Origin: Gyromitra esculenta
Taxonomy: Eukaryota; Ascomycota; Pezizomycetes; Pezizales; Discinaceae
Reading direction: 5' to 3'
Assembly (NCBI GenBank): GCA_038503075.1
Contig: JBCAML010000002.1
Span: 496,001-560,000 of the forward strand
DNA: 64,000 bases
Every line of letters starts with the position of its first letter. The first letter of the stretch is position 1. The notes under the pieces were generated by a model. That model was not told where the DNA came from and did not search any database. It saw only the letters and a list, made by a program, of their open reading frames with translations. The translations under genes were made by a program, and so were the position numbers. Of this stretch, positions 11,187-23,706 are shown piece by piece.

Positions 11187-13859
11187 ATGTCCAAGGACTT
11201 CAATCTTTCTTCATACCACATCATGAACGGCTCCGGAATTAAAGAAGTCAGCCCTCAAATATCCCACATTGACGATTTCTCCTCTGATGGTGAGTGTCTC
11301 CTTTAAACACCGTTGCCTGTGCCACCGCTGCACCACATTCTATACTCTTTGCTCTGACAATAAACAGACGATGAGGCTGAGACAGATGTCATTCTCGCAT
11401 CTTTGCTTACTCAACTCGACAACCTTGAACGTCAGCAACACGAAACGGTGACATATGTCCACGACCAGCTTCAAAGCCAACGCCAAGCTGTTGATGCTCT
11501 CCGAAAATCTGTGCGCCAGGCAGAAACTGTTATTCACCAAAAGCGGTTCTCCCGCCAGCGAGCAAAAATAAAAAGGTTGAAGGAATTAAAAGCTGCCGGA
11601 ACCCCGAGCAGCCACGGGTTCACGCCGATATCTTCTGCAATTAAAATTGTAGAGACACCACACGAAAAAAGATTGACTCTCGAGAAGAGGGTTCCAAATT
11701 CAAATGCTAGAGAATCTGCCAGCGGAAATCAAAACTTTGCTAGGACACTAATTCCGGCGAGTTCTATGCTCACAGGTACGGGTGTTTCGAAATGGTAGAG
11801 TGTTGGATTTACGACTGATACATAAATAAAAGCCACCTTATTAGGCGAATCATTCAGCAACAAGAACAATGAGGAGGAGGATGCTGTGATGGTGATGGGT
11901 GATGATGAGGATGATAATCATCACCCATCAGTTTCACTGCCCGATTCACCAGCTGCTCCAGTTGCTCCCCTAATGGGGACCCCCGACGTTCGTAGAGCAA
12001 GCAAAAAACCGACTACAGTCGAGAAGGTGACCGATAATGTGAGTGAGAGGACGGCTGAAAAGGCAGCCGATTCTGAAGAAATACCTCGCCCTGTACAAAA
12101 GATGCGCCCCTCGAGGCCTCGAGGTAGGGGGGGTATGATTAGGAGCTCCGGCCGCGGGAAACCCCAGAGAGGCAGTGTGATTGGCTCTACAAGCTCCCGC
12201 TCCAATAGTCATGAGGTTGAGCAAGTGCCTGTTTCTACTTCTCGTGGTAGAGGAATCGGAACCGCAATGCGGTCAAAACCATTCAGGAGAGGGAAATTAG
12301 GTAGATCAACATCCTCAAGCGAGGCAAATGATACTAGCGAAATCGTCTCTACATCTGCAACGAAAACTCTAGCACGGCCCGGTAGTTTGTCTGGCTTTGT
12401 TGCCGTTAATACGCCCCATCCACCAGTGGGTGCTGGTCCTTCGAACTGGCTGGACGATTACGAACTTGATCCCCCGCTCGCGTCCCTTGCGGCTGGTGCG
12501 GGAGCGTCTCGTTCTGTCAATTCGCCCTCAAAGGCGCTTCCTCCTCCACGTTCTCACGGCAAGGCAACTACTTCTCCGGATAGTGCAAAGAAGAAGAACT
12601 CTAAGCGTCTACAATCTAAAACAGACCTCCCCAGTGAACCAGTCCTCTTCAGTCCTAAGGACCTTAGGGCTATCTTTGGCGGCGGAAACCCGGGGAGTAT
12701 AATGGCGAACGTTACTCCCGAAGGTCAACTGAACGCTGCTGTCCAATATCCAGCTTATATCTGTCTCTCTCATGAAGCTCACTTCGAACCTCCGGGAACT
12801 ATGTGCGATAACGCTGAGATGCTGGATATTGACGGTCAAGAGGATCCGCTTGATAGCGATGCCATCTATCCCGTTTTGAAGAAAATTGGGAAGATGTGGA
12901 TGTATTGTGGCGATTACACCCAGGGCCTGCGGCAGATGGTGCCGGTTCAAAAATGGAAAGATTCCGATGAGACGGTGAAGAAATATTGGGCGAAGAAGGT
13001 CCAAGAGACCGAATGGGGGCGCGAGTTCCTCGTCATGAAGCGGTTTCGCCAATACGGGGAGATTAGAAACAACTCTGTCGCAGAAATTATGGGATACTTT
13101 GGTCTTGTGAGTATTTCCCTTTGCGCAGATGGCTTACCTAAACATGAGATAGAAGCCACAATTCAAAGAAATACATTGGCATCGGCGTACCGCTGATCGC
13201 TATATATCTCGTTGGCTCGTGCTTCTTACTTCTCGCGGTATGTTACCGAAGATGATCACTAACGCATCAAGCAGGCCGATAACAAAAAAGGCCTCCGTCT
13301 CTCTGCTACTACTCTTAACTTCAAAACCTTCAACCGTGCTAATTACGACCTTATGGTCGATAAAGCCAAATCCCTCAATCCCGCGGGCCTCTTAAAGGTT
13401 CCCATGTCTACTCTCAAATCCAACAACCTCTCTACAAAATTACAAACGTCTATACTTGTCACCGGTTCAAGCTCACCTGAAGCCACTAAAACAACCTCTC
13501 CACTTCGAGAAAGAAAGCGTCGCCGTGTTGATTCGGTTACTGAGAAAGAGAAGGCTGAGCCAGAGACTCCGGTAGTATCAGAGAGGCGCCCGGTTCAAGT
13601 GGGGAGCGAAAGGGGCAGACGAGCCAGCCGAAATAATGTGAATTACCGCATCGCGCCGTTGTCTGAATTTGAGAGTGAGCTACAGCGGACAACTGGAAAG
13701 AAGAAAGGTGAAGTTATTGAATTGAGTGAGGGAGACGATCCTGCGCATGATGGAGGAGATGACGAGGACGAGGACGACGAAGAGGAGGTGGAGGAGGCGG
13801 AGGTGGAGGATGAGGTGGAGGATGAAAGTGGAGATGAGGGTGAGATGATGATTGATTAA
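11187..13859 (+). CDS. Large nuclear-type protein of unknown function (DUF6697-like C-terminal domain)
   Basis: Five exons, 11187-11289, 11368-11775, 11845-13106, 13169-13237 and 13275-13859, join to 808 aa with every junction in frame. The last two introns are short (62 and 37 nt). Exon 2 encodes a helical, Gln-rich coiled coil. The middle is disordered and basic with GRGRG/SRGRG-type Arg-Gly stretches. Around residues 380-510 lies a folded segment with YPVLKKIGKMWMYCGDY and W-x-K-x-V-Q-x-x-E-W-G, recalling the fungal DUF6697 domain (Y-P-x-x-K-K-x-G, W-x-Y-x-G, E-W). The C terminus carries a basic KRRR patch and a long Glu/Asp tail. This layout suggests a chromatin- or RNA-associated nuclear protein, but that is inference. 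Domain name and exons 4-5 are the least certain parts. Confidence 0.7.
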
Positions 13860-14774
13860 TCATGACGATGTAGCTAAGCCATATACTTATGTTTTTCGCT
13901 GGCTTTGTATATGATCTGCCTTATTAGGGGTCGTTTTGTGATTTGCTGTGTGCGTGTTCCCTGCTAGTTTCCATCTGTCTTCGAGTTTTTTTTCTTGCCC
14001 CTATTTACACTGCCATCTACTCTATTTTAGTTTTGATATTTAGCTTCTGCTGCGGGTAAATTTGGAGCGAGCAGATGTCATACATGTGGTTATCTTAACA
14101 TTGTAGGCGTATATTAGTAGAATAGCTACTGAATTCTGTAACATAGTTTCCGTGCATGGATCGACTGCTAAGAAGTCTATTAGTTAATTAACAATGAAAT
14201 TTAAGCTCATATAAGTCCCCCAAGCAGGATCAGTATAATTACTGCCTGATGGTACCTGTCGGTGTTTTTTCTGTATAAGCATAGGCTTTGCCGTGTGTGC
14301 GCAAAGTAGGAAGCTAAACCAAGATCTCTCAAGTTTTTACTCCAAAGTCAGGCAGTAATTGGGGTATTTTAGCGGCTATGGACTATGAGTTTGGTGCGTC
14401 TGATCGAGTGATACTTTATGACTGTTTGATACGGGTTTTGCCCATCACTCCTCGGAGATTTTATTTTGAACAACACAATAACTGACAAGGAAAGCTTTAA
14501 ATGAGTTTCACATGGCATGATCCCACAAGCACTAATGGCATTCATGTAGCCACTAGGTCTCTATAATGCACAGGTCTCGCTTATAACGAGCTCGAGCATC
14601 TTCTAGAATACTCTACTGCCTAGTGAAACTGTTTTTATAGTTACCACTTAATTCTAAGCATCATTTGAAATAGATAAGTCATTCGCGTTATATAAATACA
14701 GCTTAGGTAGCCGCTAAAGAGTAACTGCTTTTCCAACCATCCGTTAGACGTACTTCGTGGTCACGGCTTGGTTG
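13860..14774. other. Intergenic region upstream of the RBR gene
   Basis: Holds the 3' flank of the preceding gene and the 5' flank of the RING-IBR-RING gene. AT-rich, with no gene or repeat recognised. Confidence 0.5.
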
Positions 14775-15824
14775 ATGTCTCCAGATGTTAAGAGGGTATG
14801 GAAAGGACTTAAAACCAGGTAAGTGTGAACCAACCAACCTCCTTCCGTAGTTATATAAGGCCGTTATATATTTATCGGTCTTTCTTTCTTCTTCAGGTTT
14901 CGTAAGGTTTCGGACGCCTTGACACCTGTAAAGCAGGACAAAGTCCTCCAAATACCACCACCAATTCCACACGCCCCATTCTGGCCAGAGGCTGTGCCTA
15001 CGCCAGAGCCCACACCAGCAATCCCACAACCAACAGTCCACCGTCGACCAGCGCCCAGAGGCCAGAAAATAAATAAAAATAGAAATAAAAATAAAACAAA
15101 AAACAAAAACAGAACCACAATTCTCAATAACAGCGTAGTCTCTATCTCCATCCCAAACGCACACCTGAATCTCGACGGGTCCTCAAGTTCCCCAGACTTC
15201 GCATCCACCTTCACCTGCAACATCTGTCTCGATCTCCTCTCCACCACATTGCTCCCGCCAGAAGCCGTCACATCGGCCTGCACACACCTTCTCCAAACCT
15301 GTCTCGCGTGTCTTCGCGGATGGGTCGAGAGTGAAGCACTCACTGTAATCCCTCCGAAAATCCGCTGCCCGGACTGCTCGACTGTGCTCTCGCACCAAGA
15401 AGCACGGCGGCTGCTTACTCCCAAATCCTTCGCGGCCTACGACCACCGGAAACTGCTATTGTATCTTTCGCGGAGGAAGTCGTTTCGGTGGTGTATCTTC
15501 CCTGGCTGTGGCTTTGGGCAGATCCATCCTGGTTCGGGATCAATTAAGTGTTATTGGTGTTGTAGAACAGCGTGTTTCGAACATTTGGTGCCCTGGCATA
15601 GGCTGATGACATGCAGCGAGTATGGGGAAATGCGGCAGAAGAATGAAGAGCATAATGCGACGGTAGCGAAAGTAGAAGCTATTTCGAGGTTGTGCCCGAA
15701 TGGGGTGTGTGGAGCGAGGATTCAGAAGGATGGTGGGTGTTCACTTATGACTTGCACTAACTGTGGACAGTCGTGGTTTTGGGATGAGACTGGCTTGGAT
15801 GTTATCTACGGGAATTTCACTTGA
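14775..15824 (+). CDS. RING-IBR-RING (RBR) E3 ubiquitin ligase-like protein
   Basis: Two exons, 14775-14818 and 14897-15824, encode 323 aa. The main frame has no ATG before the domain, and a clean intron (GTAAGT...TTCAG) supplies MSPDVKRVWKGLKT as the start. After a Pro-rich segment and an Asn/Lys-rich tract comes RING1 (TFTCNICLD, ACTH, QTCLAC, CPDC). An IBR follows (C-x4-C, C-x2-C, then His/Cys ligands ending HRLMTC), then a RING2/Rcat half reading CPNGVCGARIQKDGGCSLMT. The Cys of GGC corresponds to the catalytic thioester Cys of RBR ligases (parkin/HHARI family). The chain stops soon after SWFW, so the usual later Cys/His zinc ligands of RING2 are absent or replaced. It may be a shortened but active ligase or a degenerate one. 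Confidence 0.85.
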
Positions 15825-16485
15825 GTAGTTGAGAGGAGGTCTTACTTTGCGTAATAAAGTGGTGATAGTGTTGACTTCGCCGATCGTTCATTACAAGCTG
15901 CCAAAGAGAACGAAATCATCTGTTGTAAAATATGTTTGCTGTTAATCTAGTTAACAGTCTCTTGGAAATAATCGATACAACACCCATAAAGTGATGGGTA
16001 GCATCTTTCTGGACTATAGACAGATATATTTATTAGAAGTCTATAACTTTTACTACTCTCCCTAGTAATATAATTTAGATAAGTGTATCAAGACACCCAC
16101 CCACACCACTCTGCAAAACTTAATGTACTAGATAGAACTTACAGCAAGGCATCCTTTCGAATCAAAACGTCTAACAAAATTTTGAAAAAAAAACCAACCT
16201 ATAAGATAAAGCACGCCCGATAAACACCCTTCGTCCCAGACAACCCAAGAAAGAAAGCAAATAAAACCGACACAAACTCTTCAATGTTCATCTCAAACGA
16301 AAATTGATCTCATCCCGCAACAATGTTCAGTTCCCGTACCCAATATGACGATCGTACCAACGAAAAAAAGAAAAACAGCGAAGTAAAAAACACCAATTAC
16401 ATATATATACTGTGTCACAAAAAATATCACCACTTTCATCACCATCTCCGATATCCTACCGCTATTGGAAGGACATAATAAAACC
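15825..16485. other. Convergent 3' intergenic region
   Basis: Lies between the 3' ends of the RBR gene (plus) and the Mnr2-like gene (minus). It presumably contains both polyadenylation regions. AT-rich; no gene seen. Confidence 0.5.
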
Positions 16486-19290
16486 TCACATAATGTTATA
16501 AACCCTCTTTGCAATGAAATAGCACAAGAAGCCAAAGGCCAACAAGCCGGCGGTGATGCCCCAGAACCTATTATGACATTAGAACACTTTCGTCTCCCCC
16601 CCAAAAAAAAACACAAAATAGAACTCACCAGTTAAGGTTCTCAATTTCTTGCCCTGGGACCATAACGTTCATACCCCAGAGACCCGTGATGATATTCATA
16701 GGTAAAACAATAGTTCCCAGAACCGTCAGCCGACCGAGGACGTCAGCCGTCTGTTCCTGGCGTTCATTCATCTTGATATTAATCTGTGCAAGATAGTTCG
16801 AATGACTCCTAGAAAGGATCTTCTCCATGTGGTTAAGATTTCCCACCATCGTCACAATATGATCTATTCCATCAAAACGTTAATCTAAAGGTTCCCGTGA
16901 AACAAGCATTGTACCCTCTGGAAGCACATACCCTGGATATCGCCTAGATAAAGCCCAATCTCGCTTCTTGGAGCAACTTCCCATTGTTCGTTGCATCGCT
17001 TAGCAAAGCCCTTGATGACATCTGCCTTATTCTGCAACAACCTGTACAAGCCCATCACCTTCTTCCTACTATCACCTACACGTTTCAACATGTCACCGTC
17101 GCTTTTTGGCTCAGCATCTTCGTCTGTTTGGGTACCTGCATTGCTCTTCTTATCAGAGCCCGAAGACGGCTCGGAAAGGTGCATCAACAAAATTGCGTCA
17201 TCAATGTCGTCAACCTCCTCCTCAAGGTTTTGGATCAAAGGAGCAAATGCATCCGTAATGTCATCGATAAGCGCGTATGAGATCCAGTCAGCCGAGACGG
17301 TGATATAATCCTTTAGTTGACGGATTCGACGGCGGACATTTGCAGGATGAGGAGTCAATGAGAAATGAAAGCTAATCACGCCCTCTCGAAAGACTACGAA
17401 GTAAAGATTGACTGGATCAAGGTAATCTTCACTATTACTATCCTGCTCAAATGTTCGGTATGATACTAGATAGTAGCTTCGGAAAAGCTCCACCTTTTCC
17501 CGGGTCTCTTGCATCATGATGTCCTCCGCTGTCAAAGGATGGATACCAAACGCCCTGATGAAGACCTTCATTTCTGCATCCGTCGGATTCATGACGTCCA
17601 GCCAAAAAGTTGGCCGAGGACCCACCCGAGGAGGAGCTGGTGTGGAGTTGTGCATTGAAGGAGACCCATTCTGCGTTCCATGACCGTCGTTTGTCTCGGC
17701 TTCTGATGGTATATCATTGTCTTCCTCATCAGAACTATCGTCAAGAACCCGAGGTTCGGGTCTAAAAAGGTCCTTGAAAGTTTGGCCCGGCTGTAATAGT
17801 TCTGATATGGTATGGGAGTGGATCGTTGCAGGAATCTCATCGTTGAAGTAAGTGAATCTGTACGGTTCATCATCGACTTCCCTATGCCAACCTGATCTCT
17901 GTGGGGCCCTTAATCTCCCGCCCACATAAACTGGTTCGGATGTCTTCTTAGCCCTAATTCCCTCACTTCTCTCCTCCTTTTCATCCCTACTCCATTCCTC
18001 CAACACTGACAAATCTGGCCATTCTCGGAGGCGTCGACGAGCCCGTGTACGAACTTCGCCGTGAATTGTGGGGGCTTCGTCATCGGTAAGACCGTCATCT
18101 ACTGGAAAGCACACATCCTCTTCTGCCGTAGTCTTTCGGTGTCCCGGCCCCATTTCATGGGGAGGAGATTGGCAAGTGGAATCCGGGTACATATCGTTAG
18201 CTGCATCCTCGGATATGTTAATAACTGCATCGCCGTCATCCATTCTAGGAGGACGGCTGAGATGGCCAGAAGGAAGGCCGAGGTGATGCTCATTAGCGAA
18301 AGTCTGAGCACCCATCCCCAGAAGTGGTCGGTGAGGATCTAAACTCGGACTCCCGGGAACTGAGGGTGGAAAATTAACGCTGCCATAACCCCCTACACCA
18401 GAGCTGGATGGCATGACGATTGCCGGCCTCCTACCGATACTGCCTGAATCTGCAGTTGATGGCCTCGATCTCTTAGGTTTCCCTGAAAACACAGGCGAAA
18501 CATGCCCCTCGCTACCATCCCGTCCCAAAGATCTTGTCGATGACACCATTAGTGGTGTATTTTCATTGTCGCTATCTCGGTCATCGTCATTTCCGTCCTG
18601 GTTCCAAGAAAATCTCTGCATGCTCCGAAGTGGACGCTGTTTTGCGGCCGTGAGCAAGCCCCCTGCAGTCTGGTTTCCGCCTGCCCCGGACGAGGCCGTA
18701 CTATTCAAAGGGCTTCTCTGTTTAGTCCCGCTGAATGCAGTGGCGCTGCCAAGCTGAGTACTCTGCCGTCTCGGCCTCATAGATTGCTGATCTCTGTGGT
18801 CGAGGAGCACAGAGCTTCCGATAGAAGTGTTGCTCAGGTTATGATGGCTAAAAAGATGGCCACGAGGATCCGCCGAAGGAGGGAGATTACCGTGGGAGCG
18901 TGGGCTTGCCATTGCGTGCTGTTCTGCAGCTGTACAGCTATCGACAAAGACGTCACCGATAATGGCAGTTGAACCTCGTCGTGTTCGGCGACGTCGCGGT
19001 TTATTCTTGTTCCGTTTAGGTTTGGGGGTGGATGGTTCCGGGGGTTGCTGCTGGCGTTGGTAGAACTGGTGATGACTGTTGTATGGTTCCTGCTGCCGTC
19101 CCTGGCGTTGGTGCTGCTGTTGTGCTGCTGCTCCGTCTGGCTCTTCTGGATCACGGCTAGGATCGATGGATTGAGGCTGTGATGATGATGCAGCAGCAGC
19201 AGCCGGGATAGCAGTTGTGGGTGATGAGGATGAGGAGGAAGAGGAAGAGACGGAGGAAGAGGAACGGGAGCGGAAGGTGGGTGAAGGCAT
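16486..19290 (-). CDS. CorA-family Mg2+ transporter (Mnr2/Alr-like)
   Basis: Three exons on the minus strand, 19290-16932, 16863-16629 and 16567-16486, encode 891 aa. The start is the first ATG; the preceding codons are a small GTGACC repeat without ATG. Residues 1-480 are long, disordered and Ser/Gln-rich with a basic KRNKNKPRRRR patch, as in fungal Mnr2/Alr proteins. The CorA cytoplasmic domain follows (TFWLDVMNPTDAEM, EDIMMQETREKVELF, YFVVFREGVISFHF). At the C terminus are two membrane helices, the first ending in the family signature GMN (TGLWGMNV), then the second helix WGITAGLLAFGFLCYFIAKR. Such proteins transport Mg2+ across vacuolar (Mnr2) or plasma (Alr1) membranes; which one cannot be decided here. 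The GMN helix and the last helix are on different exons. Confidence 0.93.
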
Positions 19291-22200
19291 CACGGTCACG
19301 GTCACGGTCACGGGCCACTGGGGGTCTGAGGGGCTAGAACCAGGTTCCTGCCTGTGGTCGGATGCGTAATTCGCAGTGTAACGAATGTGTCCAACTGCCT
19401 AGATTTTTTTAAATTTTTATCCTAATCAGAGCCTATGGCCAGGTCGAGTGTGATAGCTGATATGGTCGAGATCAATTGGCGGGCGGGCGGGAGGGAGGGA
19501 GGGAGGACCAGCAGCAGGAGGGGGGCTTGGTCGGAATGCAAAGAATCAGCGCATCTGTGGATAAAAACCTCACTCAACAAAGAGAGTTGGTGGATAAACG
19601 TTCTTCGTACTCTGCAGCAGAGTACATACAGGACGCAGGCGGGCGAGAGTCGGAAGCTTGGGCAGAGACCGTTGCACTGGCGTCCGTCGTGCTGGTTTTG
19701 ACATCGCTGGGCTGCCCGGCTTGCGGCCGGAAATCATGGTTCCAGCAGCTTCATTTACATCATAGACTGCTCTGTCGCTCTCGCGTGGGTACATAGCGAA
19801 CCTGAATCTGAGCTCTGTCGCTTTCTCTCTCGCTCGCGTGCCATGATACCGAAACGATACCTGTCCTGTCCTGTCCTTCTTATCCTATCATATCGTCCCT
19901 CCCCAACAATCTTTCGCAATGTCACGGGCACTTGCCCACACCCTGCTCTTTGTCCGGTCCCCCGGGAGCCCCATGTCACTCTGGCCAGCTGGCTTGGCAT
20001 TCTGGACACAGCAAAAACGCTGGTACTTGCGTTTTCGCGGCGGAACCCCTTCTTGCGAAGTCTACAGTACATACAGACAACAGCAGAGTTTTCAGGAGGA
20101 TGGGAATTATATCCTCCTCGCCTAGAATCATTCGACGTGTCGCACAAAACCACCATCCATGAACAAGCTTCCTTTAAGCCACACACAGTCGCGACTAACG
20201 TCTTCAATACTCGTTTTCTCGATCAAAAATAGCTAGTTCACAGATCATTTATACTTCACGGTGGTATCCACCAGAACAAAAGAATTGCCCATTTCTAGCT
20301 AGCACCGCACGGTCTAAACGCAATACAAATTTACAAAACTCCAAAAGCAATGCAGACGCCTCACCAGTACCTTCTCTGAAGATAGCAATGATTTCTCCCC
20401 TTTCCCAGCCGTTTCGATCGTCCCAAAAACAACTTATGTCATTGCCGGGTGAGTGTCATTAAGTGTCTTAATCTCTTCGCTTGTCAGAGAAAGGCTTGGG
20501 TGAGCTGGCCATCCAAGCCGTACAACGGTGTGTCGGTACGAGTGACGGAGGAATTAACCAGTCGTGGAAAGCTGTTTCGACTGCCGAGCCCATTGGTGTT
20601 AGTAAGTTAGTCCTCAGACAATTAGATATTTTGGCATATGAGCGTAAGATATCCCGCCAAAAAGACAAAAGGGATATCGATCCTAAGGCGTAAGATCTTT
20701 TGCTCTTCTCATCACTACTGGATTTGTTATAGTTATTCATTTTGGTAGAATTCTGGGATGAATCGAGAGTGGCCGATTTGGCCAACGATCTTATGGCAGT
20801 CACCGCACCATCAAATATCTCCTTCTTGCAAATACATATTCCTTATGCCCCACATCGTGTTTGCCCAAGTGATTCGAGTTATCTTAGAACCCCTCAAGGG
20901 TTGCCCACCACATATGTAGAAAACCAGCAGTGGACCATCAAGAAACCTCTCCTCGGACGACTTGTGCCCTAACAACGCTGGGTGCGCTTGTTGCAGATTT
21001 GGCTGTCCTTGTTGCATCTCTTATAGCATTTAGTGGATCTGTCCTACGAGACCCGTAGTGGGCAAATTTGGTATCTCGGCAATTTCGTAGGAAGCAGCTG
21101 CTAATGCGTCAGATAGATCTCGAAATTAGGCCGAGTCATTGTTAATGGAATAGAGCTTGCAATAACGGCGCATGGTAGGTGAGTTGAGGAGGAGCGTAAA
21201 GGATGGACCTTCGTAACAGAAACCCTCCCGACGACCCCTCCAGAGTTACCCTACCAGGACGCTACTTTAAAGCGCAAGCCCAACACCATCTTGGTGACAC
21301 AGTCTGAGACTCGCTTCCCTGCAGCCCAACCTTCTCTCCTCATGGTCGGGGTTCTCCGGCAGAACGATCCTCCTGCAGATCCCCCAGAGCAAGGCGGGCA
21401 AAAAAATCCGTGGAAATGCACCCGGGCCGTTGGCTTGACTTTTGGGGGCGAACCCTATGTATACTGTACTTTAGATGTACGTAGGGCGTACATACATGTA
21501 TAAAATTTCTTACGGGGCGCATGTATGCAAGGCAGAGCAAAACAGCAAAGTGGAGTTCGGAGTTTGAAGTTCGGGGATCCACTTCACCCAATGGCTATTC
21601 AAGCGATAAAATTGAGTTTATTTTATCATACCCAAGAAGACGTGGAAAGTAGACACCGTTGTCAAAATCCAGGAACCATGCCTACATGCATCAAAAGCAA
21701 GCATATAACGCACGCATTTCATTTTGGCCCTCTTGAAAAACTCGATCCGCGGCGCTGCTCTAGTTGTTCTTCAAAACCACCAGCCTAGCCACATTTAAGG
21801 CTCGGAAAAATCTCTTCGCTCTTGGCGCACCAGCCGTTCACTTTCGACTAATGCACCTGGTTAAACAGATGGTATTCGAGCCATAAATACGCACTAGATT
21901 GCACTGAACTGCACTTCTTAGAACCCTAGCTATCCGCACAACCATCGCATAGACCAATTAGTATATACATATATGCTGTTTATTGGAATACCTCCCCAAA
22001 GGATTACCTACCAACCACTTAATCTCCAGAGTAACTTATCATCTAAACAGAATAACTGAGCCATTAAGGAGGCATCGGGCCTCCAGAACGTGCAGGCCTG
22101 ACTGTAGCCAAAACTATAGATCGCTGAGCGCTTCTTGTTGCTGTAGACATAAAATTCGGTCGAAAACATTCATGCGACACCTGCGAGATGCCCGTAATAT

Positions 22201-23706
22201 GCGTCGCGAGATTTATAACGAATGTTAGTTCGATGGCGGTTAATGTTGGCCTAAGCTTATTGCAATCCTCCTAGGAGAAAAAAAAAAAGTTGTTGGATCT
22301 GGAACAGCTCGATGCAGTAGTTATTTTCGAACATGGAATCTCACTCTGTTCCTATATCTGAGGATTATACATGTATTTACTCTGTTACTCTAGGGGTTTC
22401 GTCCATAGAACCTCCCTCGGGCATCCAACTCCCGCCGCTCGTATCGTGTCTCCTGGGGCCACGTTCTAGAAAGAAAGAAAAAATAGAGATATCCCCATAC
22501 ATGCGTTCAGGGCTATGTAGAATGATCTTCGTTATTTTCTATAAATCTTAGCAACAGGAAAAACTTGTCATAGCAAAAATACCAGTCACTTGATCTTCTG
22601 CGCTTTACCCGTCTTAGAGACGCTTCTCACAGTTCTTTGCAGACCCTCACTAATCCTAAGAGTTCAACTTCCGGAGAGGACACGGCTTGTCACGGATAAA
22701 GTCTATTAGATATATTACGATGGTTAAGGTAGCGTAGAGTTTTTGCTATCAAAAAGTCGAAACTAATTGAGATGGAGGCGATAGAGATATAGGATAGTTG
22801 AAAAAAAGTATCGAGATAAGGAGTATTTCTAATAACACTCTTTGTTCTCTATTATAACTCGGGCCAATGTAGATAAGATTTAGGGAGAGCAAAAGTCAGA
22901 CCGATCGCGATATCCACAACCGGAACAAAGATTTAACTCTAGGCAGATTCCAGTCAGGGAAGGCTCAACCCTAGAGATATTTATGTTTATTCGCTTAATG
23001 GCGATCGTTGTGAAGAGTGTCTAACTAGTAGACCAACACGGGAAATACTCCCAGACCACTCTTTTGCTGGTAGATATCTCTCTCTGTTTTGCTCTCCCAA
23101 GTTCTATGCAGCTGCATCCGTCCTTTTAATTCATTCCCTGACACAGCAGAAAAAGAAAAAGAAAGATTTACATAGCTGCGGCTCACCCGACCGATAAAAA
23201 ATATCATTTAATTCGTTCCAAAACCTACTGCTCGCTCCATTTGGGAAGAACTGTATAATCACGTGATGACGAGTGACTCCATATGATTTGAATACTGGCA
23301 GGATTGCTCCCCCCGTTAAGAGAGACATCAGGATCGGGAAGGCCCAGGTACTTCTACAACAGATAAACAGGTTCCATGCATGCGCTTCAGATTGGATATG
23401 TGCTTGCTACCAGGGCGAGCGGTTCTGCTCGCTGATTGGACGCATGTACGGAAATGAAGCGTTGATAGATCTCGAAATGCCAGTACACCCAAGATAAAGA
23501 GAGACGAGGTTACCAACATCTACATACATGTAGTAATCTATTCAGCTCGCCATCTCCCCTCCATCTACGTATACCATGAAGATTAAATTATACGTTCCGA
23601 GTTACGGAGGGGTGATAAAGATTCTGACCGAAGGTCCTGTTCGGTTGAATACAACACTTTTGATGAAACCACCCACAAACCTCTAAAACCATCCCTCCGA
23701 AGCAAC
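19291..23706. other. Long gene-poor region upstream of MNR2-like and RNA15
   Basis: About 4.4 kb with no supported gene. It must include the promoter of the Mnr2-like gene (right flank of 19290) and of RNA15 (left of 23707). Several frames over 100 codons exist near 19.8-20.8 kb but overlap each other on both strands and show no family motif. TACATGTA octamers occur at 21493, 22368 and 23525. Confidence 0.5.
19478..19506 (+). promoter_or_regulatory. GGGC/GGGA tandem repeat, G-quadruplex candidate
   Basis: Seven or more consecutive GGG runs separated by single bases lie about 190 bp upstream of the Mnr2-like start codon, on the strand opposite to that gene. The arrangement would allow a G-quadruplex; its role in expression is unknown. 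Confidence 0.5.

Noticed and set aside
19755..20803. Several overlapping frames of 110-150 codons on both strands
   Set aside because: They overlap each other, lack family motifs and have no supporting splice structure.
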